Source of the DNA: Welwitschia mirabilis
Lineage: Eukaryota > Gnetophyta > Gnetopsida > Welwitschiales
DNA length: 23,754 nucleotides
Assembly (NCBI GenBank): GCA_051453625.1
Contig: JBOZIK010000001.1
Coordinates: 65,011,225-65,034,978, forward strand
Direction: 5' to 3'
Below the pieces are notes generated by a model. It saw only the letters and a list, made by a program, of their open reading frames with translations, did not search any database and had not been told where the DNA came from. This document shows, piece after piece, positions 18,240 through 23,754 of the stretch. The translations under genes and the position numbers were made by a program. The number at the start of each line of letters is the position of its first letter. Position 1 is the first letter of the stretch.

Positions 18240-19795
18240 ATGCAAGAAATTTCAAGAATTAAACAAGAAGAATTTTTTTCTTTTTATATTTCAAAATTTA
18301 ATTTTTCAAAAGAAAATTATGCAAACAAAAATATTAAAGAAAAAAATTTTATTTCAATGTCAAGTTTAATGCAAAAATAAAAATAAACATCATCATTTAA
18401 TACCCAAATCATGATAAGAACCTCTAATGCAAACACAAACATAAATATAATGTTACACTTAAATATTTAATTGCAAATGGAGAACATTAAATCTAAAATC
18501 CTTTTAACTTATCTCCTAGTGATGATGTCAAGATTAGAAATTTAATTGTATATCTTTTATTTTATATAGAATATGATGAAGATCCTTTTCAACATTTAGC
18601 TAATATAGAATAACTCATACTTACTTTAGAAAATAATAAAAAATGTATTAGTGATTATACCTACATGGTAATCTCCCTATCATACTTAAAGAAAAAGAAA
18701 AATTATGGCTTAAAACTATTCTAGATAAAAGTTTTAAGATATGAAACTAAGTACTAAATGCCTTTATAAAAATATTTATGAGTGAAAGTACAATGAGAGA
18801 AAGAAGGAAAGAAGTAACAAACTTTCAACAACAATCTAATAAAGATTATGCCATAACATATGAATGATTTTTCATAGCAATACACTCTAATCCTGTTGAT
18901 GAATTTTTTTAAGAAGAATCATTGGATTATTTCTATAGTAAATTAAATAGTTAAACTAAATAATTTTCAGATTTTTCTTGTGGTAGAAACCTGATAAACC
19001 TAATATTAGATAATGCATGGAAGTTGTTGGAAGAATTAGTTGAATTAAGTTAAACTTGACCAAAACCAACATCTAAAGAAAATAATACTATAGGTTAAAT
19101 CATAAAAGATCTTAAAGAAGTAATATAAGAAAAGGAGAAAGTATAACATAAACCAATAAATGTAATCAAGGATTTCGCTACCACTTTAGAAAAATATATA
19201 TAAATAATGCTTAATGCAAAATAGCAACTAAAAGAATGTGATTTTAACATGTGATTAATATGAAGATAATCATGAGGTAATAAAAGAATGTCCTTTATTA
19301 CCTTGAAACTTTAGAAATCAAAATTAATATCAATAAAGAATGAGTGGATAATCAAAATTTCAACCTTATGAGAGCAAATTAAAAGCTCAAACTTTCAAAC
19401 AAGTCATTCAAATTTCCAACCATTTGAAAATAGACTTATAGTTTAAATTTCAACCAAGTAATCTAAACTTCCATCCTAGTAACTCAAATTTTTATGTACG
19501 TACTTCAAATTTTAAAAAAATAAAATTATCCACTTAGAGATTTAATATAAAAGCTAAGAAAAACATATGAAAGGACCAACATAAATATTAAAAATCTAGT
19601 TAATGTTCTTCAACAAACAATGTTAGCAAATCAAAGACCACAAGGTTTACTTACAACTCAACCTTCACCAAAATCTAATGAAGTTAAGAAAGATAGGAAA
19701 GTTGTGATAAGATGTGAAAATGACACAATACCTTCTAGTTATGAAGCTTCAACTTCTAAAAATAATGAGAAAGATTAAAAAGAAGAATATGATGT
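18240..19795 (+). pseudogene. Athila/Tat-like gag (decayed)
   Basis: Gag is the particle protein. A core in one frame from about 18560 reads YDEDPFQHLANIE, then after a frameshift LKEKEKLWLKT, NAFIKIF, RRKEVTNFQQQSN, DYFYSKLN, and DNAWKLLEELVELS, the order of the Athila-type gag core. Four in-frame stops stand where the family tends to have Trp or Gln: TGA 18742 and 18865, TAA 18748 and 18910. A damaged zinc knuckle lies at 19250-19291 (CD-stop-Y...NHE...EC; the second Cys is Tyr). After it comes an Asn/Gln/Ser-rich tail, then a LANQRPQGLL-like stretch near 19630. The start is not fixed; 18240-18540 is Asn-rich and probably belongs to it. Confidence 0.75.
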
Positions 19796-20760
19796 AAAAA
19801 TATTTAAAAAATGAAATTTTATTCTCCTTTAAGTGATAAGCTTAGCATGAAAAATTCTTTACAATATAATAAAGGAAAGAAACTTGCTATCCCTTGGTTA
19901 ATAGATTAAATACAAATCCCCTTTTTTATAATTATTTAAAAGCCTTTGTATAATATGTGAGTATAAATTTACCTTTTTAGGAATTATTACAAAAAAATTA
20001 TAAATATGCTAAGTTATGGAAAGATTTATTTAAAAATAAATAAAAATGAATCATACCTAGTAAAGTCTGTCTTACAAAATCCATGTCCAAATTAGTCATG
20101 AAAAAATGTCCAAAATGTGAAGATTGTAGGGTAGCAATGGTTACTATCACTTTAGAAGAAATTAAAAGAATTAAGAAAGTCTTAATCTATATAGGATTAA
20201 GTGTTGATATTAATCCTTTTCACATTTCTAAAAAACTTGGTTTATAAAATAGAATTAAACCTACACATAGCATCTTAGAGTTAGCTAATACTTCAGTTTA
20301 GAAATCATTAGGAATCATGAAATACCTGGTGATCCAAATAGAAGAAGCTTTTTATCCAATAAATATGGTTGTCATTAAAGTTGAATATAATGAAGGTTAC
20401 CAAATACTTTTAGGAAGATAATTTTATATAATCGCTTATTGCATTATTGACATATGAACTGAAATGATGAAATGTAACACTAAAAACAAGAAATTTATCA
20501 TGAGAGTGTTTGATGCTGCTAAAAAAGATTTGGGAGAAGAATGGAATTTAGAGGAAAAAATCAAAAAAACTTTAATTTTACAACATCATCCACTTGAAGA
20601 GATATGGTTAATACTTCATGAACTAACTTTGTATAATGATCCAATTAAAGTAAAAAATTTAAAATCTTTCAACATTGATGAAATTAAGTATGAACACCTT
20701 CAAACTGGCTATTTTAGCTAGGAAAATGAAGAAATAAAATATATAATATGAAAAGAATCC
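19796..20760 (+). pseudogene. Retroelement aspartic protease with flanking linker (decayed)
   Basis: The protease cuts gag-pol. Ahead of it, NYKYAKLWKDLFKNK (about 19992-20040) fits the YAKFLKDL segment conserved before the protease. The active site LIYIGLSVDIN (20182-20214) aligns with ALCDLGASVN, with the catalytic Asp replaced by Tyr (codon 20188-20190). Then KKLGL, LELANTSV, LGIMKYLVIQI, FYPINMVVI and ILLGR-stop-F follow the family order (LADxS, GIxEDVLVKV, FPVDFVVL, LILGRPF). An open frame at 20464-20721 (MMKCNTKNKKFIMRVFDAAKK...) is the segment after the protease, matching the family's GELxLRVxDExVxFxVFDA. It is not an independent gene. Confidence 0.75.
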
Positions 20761-21592
20761 CAACATCTAAACTTAACTAAGCATCCCTATTTTAAAGGGG
20801 CTCATCCACCTCTATCATCTGGATAATAGTCAGAGATGATAATCAACTATGAACAAGAAATAACAAAAACTAAAGATTATAACTCAAAAATGAAATGATT
20901 ACTAAGAGGTGTAAAATATATCTTTTTGTTTAAAAATCTAAATAAACCTTTGATAATAAGTAAACATATTTTACCTCAATAAGAATTGACTTAATCTCAC
21001 TTTTAACTTTTAAAGCTAATGAATTTTCTTAAACTCATAAAGATTTAGCAGTCATTTTTACTTTCATAGTTTAATACAAAATATACCTTGAAGATAATAC
21101 AAAACTAGTTAGGAAACCTTAACAAAGACTAAACTTAGACCTTAGATAAGTCATTAAAGATAATATCATTAAACTTATAAATGTTGAAGCTATTTATGCC
21201 ATATCTGGTAGTTAGCCCTTTGACAGTCATACCTAAAAATGTGGGAAGTGGAAAATGTGTATTCATTCTGGAAAGATTAATAAAGTACCAAAAAAAACCA
21301 TTTTCTTTTACCCTTTTTAGACCAAATTCTTGATAGAATCCAAGGACATGTCTTTTATTATTTTCTTGACAGATATAGTGGCTATTTAGGTTGCATAGTT
21401 AGTGAAGACTAAGAAAAAATAACTTTCACTTCACATTATGGAAATTTTACTTTTATATACATGCCTTTTGGACTTTATAATACCCTTGAAAATTTTCAAT
21501 GTGTAATGATGAGTATCTTTTTTGATATGTTAGAGTATTTAATTAAAATTTCTATTAATAACTTCTCAATATTCAGTAAAAACTTTAAACAA
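20761..21592 (+). pseudogene. Athila/Tat-like reverse transcriptase, N-terminal half (decayed)
   Basis: It would copy the RNA into DNA. In order: a linker with KPLIISKHILP, IYLEDNTK, QRLNLDLR, KLINVEAIYAIS (family KLLxAGxIYPIS), GKWKMCIHSGKIN (family GWRMCIDYRKLN), a frameshift in the A-run at about 21290, NHFLLPFLDQILDRIQGH, YYFLDRYSGY, stop TAA 21410 after SED, then the open stretch MPFGLYNTLENFQC from 21461 and ISINNFSIF. The catalytic Asp pair is Asn-Asn (codons 21557-21562), both by G to A. The frame then enters a 698-base gap. The wording matches the Athila/Tat-like branch well. Confidence 0.85.
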
Positions 21593-22290
21593 NNNNNNNN
21601 NNNNNNNNNNNNNNNNNNNNNNNNNNNNNNNNNNNNNNNNNNNNNNNNNNNNNNNNNNNNNNNNNNNNNNNNNNNNNNNNNNNNNNNNNNNNNNNNNNNN
21701 NNNNNNNNNNNNNNNNNNNNNNNNNNNNNNNNNNNNNNNNNNNNNNNNNNNNNNNNNNNNNNNNNNNNNNNNNNNNNNNNNNNNNNNNNNNNNNNNNNNN
21801 NNNNNNNNNNNNNNNNNNNNNNNNNNNNNNNNNNNNNNNNNNNNNNNNNNNNNNNNNNNNNNNNNNNNNNNNNNNNNNNNNNNNNNNNNNNNNNNNNNNN
21901 NNNNNNNNNNNNNNNNNNNNNNNNNNNNNNNNNNNNNNNNNNNNNNNNNNNNNNNNNNNNNNNNNNNNNNNNNNNNNNNNNNNNNNNNNNNNNNNNNNNN
22001 NNNNNNNNNNNNNNNNNNNNNNNNNNNNNNNNNNNNNNNNNNNNNNNNNNNNNNNNNNNNNNNNNNNNNNNNNNNNNNNNNNNNNNNNNNNNNNNNNNNN
22101 NNNNNNNNNNNNNNNNNNNNNNNNNNNNNNNNNNNNNNNNNNNNNNNNNNNNNNNNNNNNNNNNNNNNNNNNNNNNNNNNNNNNNNNNNNNNNNNNNNNN
22201 NNNNNNNNNNNNNNNNNNNNNNNNNNNNNNNNNNNNNNNNNNNNNNNNNNNNNNNNNNNNNNNNNNNNNNNNNNNNNNNNNNNNNNNNNN
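21593..22290. other. Assembly gap, 698 N
   Basis: This is a run of N of non-standard length with unrelated flanks. It replaces the second half of reverse transcriptase and the join to RNase H. The spacing fits an element that continues across it. Confidence 0.95.
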
Positions 22291-22556
22291 CACTCATTTC
22301 TTGAAAAGGAAGCTAAATTTAATTGGAATTATTCATGTTAATTTTTATTTTAATACACTTAAAAATAAAATCTCTTATAAACCTATAGTAATGGTACCTA
22401 ATTGAAATAAAGATTTTGAATTAATGTATAACGCTAGTAATATTTCCATAGGTGGGATTCTTGGTTAAAAATATGAAAATGATTTTGAGGTTATATCTTA
22501 TCATAGTAAAAAGCTATTAAAAACTTAATCTAATTATACCACTACTGAAAATAAAA
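22291..22556 (+). pseudogene. Ty3/gypsy RNase H, N-terminal part (decayed)
   Basis: RNase H degrades the RNA template. From about 22361 the frame reads KISYKPIVMVPN (family APIxQPPDW), stop, then DFELMYNASNISIGGILG (family PFEIMCDASDxAVGAVLGQ), VISYHSKKLLKT, stop, SNYTTTENK (family NYTTTEKE). The first catalytic Asp is Asn in YNAS. Two stops are at likely Gln positions. The domain runs into the next gap, and nothing of integrase or a 3' LTR from this element is visible after it. Confidence 0.8.
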
Positions 22557-22880
22557 NNNNNNNNNNNNNNNNNNNNNNNNNNNNNNNNNNNNNNNNNNNN
22601 NNNNNNNNNNNNNNNNNNNNNNNNNNNNNNNNNNNNNNNNNNNNNNNNNNNNNNNNNNNNNNNNNNNNNNNNNNNNNNNNNNNNNNNNNNNNNNNNNNNN
22701 NNNNNNNNNNNNNNNNNNNNNNNNNNNNNNNNNNNNNNNNNNNNNNNNNNNNNNNNNNNNNNNNNNNNNNNNNNNNNNNNNNNNNNNNNNNNNNNNNNNN
22801 NNNNNNNNNNNNNNNNNNNNNNNNNNNNNNNNNNNNNNNNNNNNNNNNNNNNNNNNNNNNNNNNNNNNNNNNNNNNNNNN
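22557..22880. other. Assembly gap, 324 N
   Basis: This is a run of N of non-standard length. The sequence type changes across it, from RNase H to an unrelated LTR-like repeat, so an insertion or deletion boundary may be hidden here. Confidence 0.95.
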
Positions 22881-23177
22881 AGAAATATGTTCTTTCAAAA
22901 AATACAATAATTAATCATAAATAAATCTATTTGAAATACAACTAACATATGAAAATAAATTATTCTAGTATGTGCACCATATGATAAAATACTAAAAGTA
23001 AAGAATCAAAAAATAAAAGCACAAATGACCAATTTGATGTAAGCCAGATTTATAGTGGCTCAAAAAACTCCCCTACTATAATCTTAATTATTAACTTCTC
23101 CCAAGCTAGATCTCAGATCTCTATTACTCCACTAGGTATTCCAAGTTTACCTATAACCTTTACAAACAGACTTTACT

Positions 23178-23291
23178 AGGCTAAGTCTCAACCTTTAGAA
23201 TAGAATTTTCAAGGCTTAGTCTCCACTTATAGCACGGATTTTTTAAGGCTCAGTATCAACCTTTAGCATGAACTTTTCAAGGCTTAGTCTA
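23178..23291 (-). repeat. 34-base tandem repeat, 3.4 copies
   Basis: AGGCT recurs at 23178, 23212, 23246 and 23280, exactly 34 bases apart. Units share AGGCT, an AGTxTCxACCTTTAG-like middle and an AATTTTCA/AACTTTTCA end. It lies within the proposed copia LTR. Confidence 0.85.
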
Positions 23292-23577
23292 GAAAATAGG
23301 ATAGTAATATAGTGATGTCTCAAAAGCATAGGTATCACTCTTTTTATATTTAGTATAATAAATGGAGCTCTCCTCTATAGAAATACACCCAATGAAGCTC
23401 TGGATCTAACTTTCAATGAAACAAGTATGCTAATAATAGATCTCCTCTAGTCAGAAATGTAGAAGCTAAGATATAATAATGACAACAATGACAATGCATA
23501 GCTTAATCTTTCAAATCCAATAGATTTTGACAAATAAAAGTAGTTCTAAAAGATTGATTGGTCATCTCTAGCTTAGC

Positions 23578-23585
23578 TATTTATA
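23578..23585 (-). promoter_or_regulatory. TATA box of the minus-strand LTR
   Basis: TATAAATA on the minus strand, about 290 bases before the tandem repeats in that direction. It fits the U3/R border of the proposed copia LTR; the evidence is one motif plus position. Confidence 0.35.
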
Positions 23586-23754
23586 ATTGAAGGGTTTAGT
23601 ACATTTGAATTACACCTCCAATGGCTATAAATGACTAGAAAATTACTATCTAATGGCTAGGTAATGGATACATAATGTTTGAAAAATTTTTTTCCCTTGC
23701 CATCTAGTTAACTCTGTAAAAATCCAGTCGATCCCATGTGATGCCATGAATTAC

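Larger units (their letters stand above)
22881..23754 (-). mobile_element. Probable SIRE/Maximus-like copia LTR, minus strand, partial
   Basis: Read on the minus strand, this has the layout of a copia LTR: a U3-like part with CTAGCCATTAGA and GCCATTGGAGG words, a TATA box (TATAAATA, 23585-23578), a leader, the 34-base repeats with AAGCCT, then GGGGAGTTTTTTGAGCC and CCACTATAAATCTG near 23050-23080, a phrase I know from the U5 part of SIRE-like LTRs in many plants. The upper end lies beyond the window; the lower end may lie in or near the gap. No coding sequence is seen. The family assignment is from memory. Confidence 0.45.

Noticed and set aside
20464-20721. Independent 85-residue gene
   Set aside because: It continues the polyprotein just after the protease and is open by chance between stops.
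1-23754. A previously undescribed defence, signalling or biosynthetic system
   Set aside because: All recognisable coding pieces are decayed parts of known LTR retrotransposon families. No conserved unknown gene set is visible. Novelty is limited to repeat structure and decay patterns.
1-23754. tRNA, rRNA or other RNA genes
   Set aside because: No cloverleaf-like box A/box B pairs or rRNA words were noticed by eye. A tRNA scan was not possible, so a decayed copy could be missed.

Overview
The window looks like repeat-rich nuclear DNA from a land plant, most likely a flowering plant. It is very AT-rich and poor in CpG. Nothing bacterial or phage-like is visible: there are no operons, ribosome binding sites or RNA genes. 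Every recognisable protein fragment belongs to a plant LTR retrotransposon. No intact host gene is supported. The species cannot be told from the sequence.

Layout. (1) 1-3300, plus strand: the 3' end of a Ty3/gypsy element, consisting of an integrase tail, a long non-coding 3' region and a probable 3' LTR (about 1802-3300). (2) About 3300-6700, plus strand: the 3' part of a SIRE/Maximus-like Ty1/copia element. It has a decayed envelope-like reading frame (about 4180-4842), a polypurine tract and an LTR with several repeat blocks and a TATA box. (3) About 6700-8235: unassigned. (4) About 8235-14112, minus strand: a nearly full Ty3/gypsy element of the Athila/Tat-like type. From high to low coordinate it reads primer-binding site, gag, protease, reverse transcriptase, RNase H, integrase and a 3' non-coding region. 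Its 5' LTR lies above 14116. (5) About 15120-16320: an AT-rich stretch with repeated primer-binding-site-like motifs. (6) 16323-22556, plus strand: a second Athila/Tat-like element with 5' LTR, decayed primer-binding site, gag, protease, reverse transcriptase and RNase H. It is lost in an assembly gap before any integrase. (7) 22881-23754: a probable copia LTR read on the minus strand, with a 34-base tandem repeat.

All elements are dead. Stops occur at positions where the families carry Trp or Gln, and catalytic acidic residues are often Asn or Lys. Many of these changes fit C-to-T or G-to-A decay of methylated DNA. No autonomous function is expected from any copy.

Nine runs of N interrupt the sequence. 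The five that are exactly 100 bases long are each flanked by a near-identical duplicate of 52 to 136 bases, which points to unmerged contig ends and not to true tandem repeats. The other four are 206, 482, 698 and 324 bases.

I found no convincing new biological system. The points most worth a second look are the palindrome-rich repeat arrays inside the LTRs, a conserved fold in the 3' non-coding region of two elements, the cluster of primer-binding-site-like motifs near 15.1-15.4 kb, and an integrase whose catalytic Glu differs between the two flanks of one gap.
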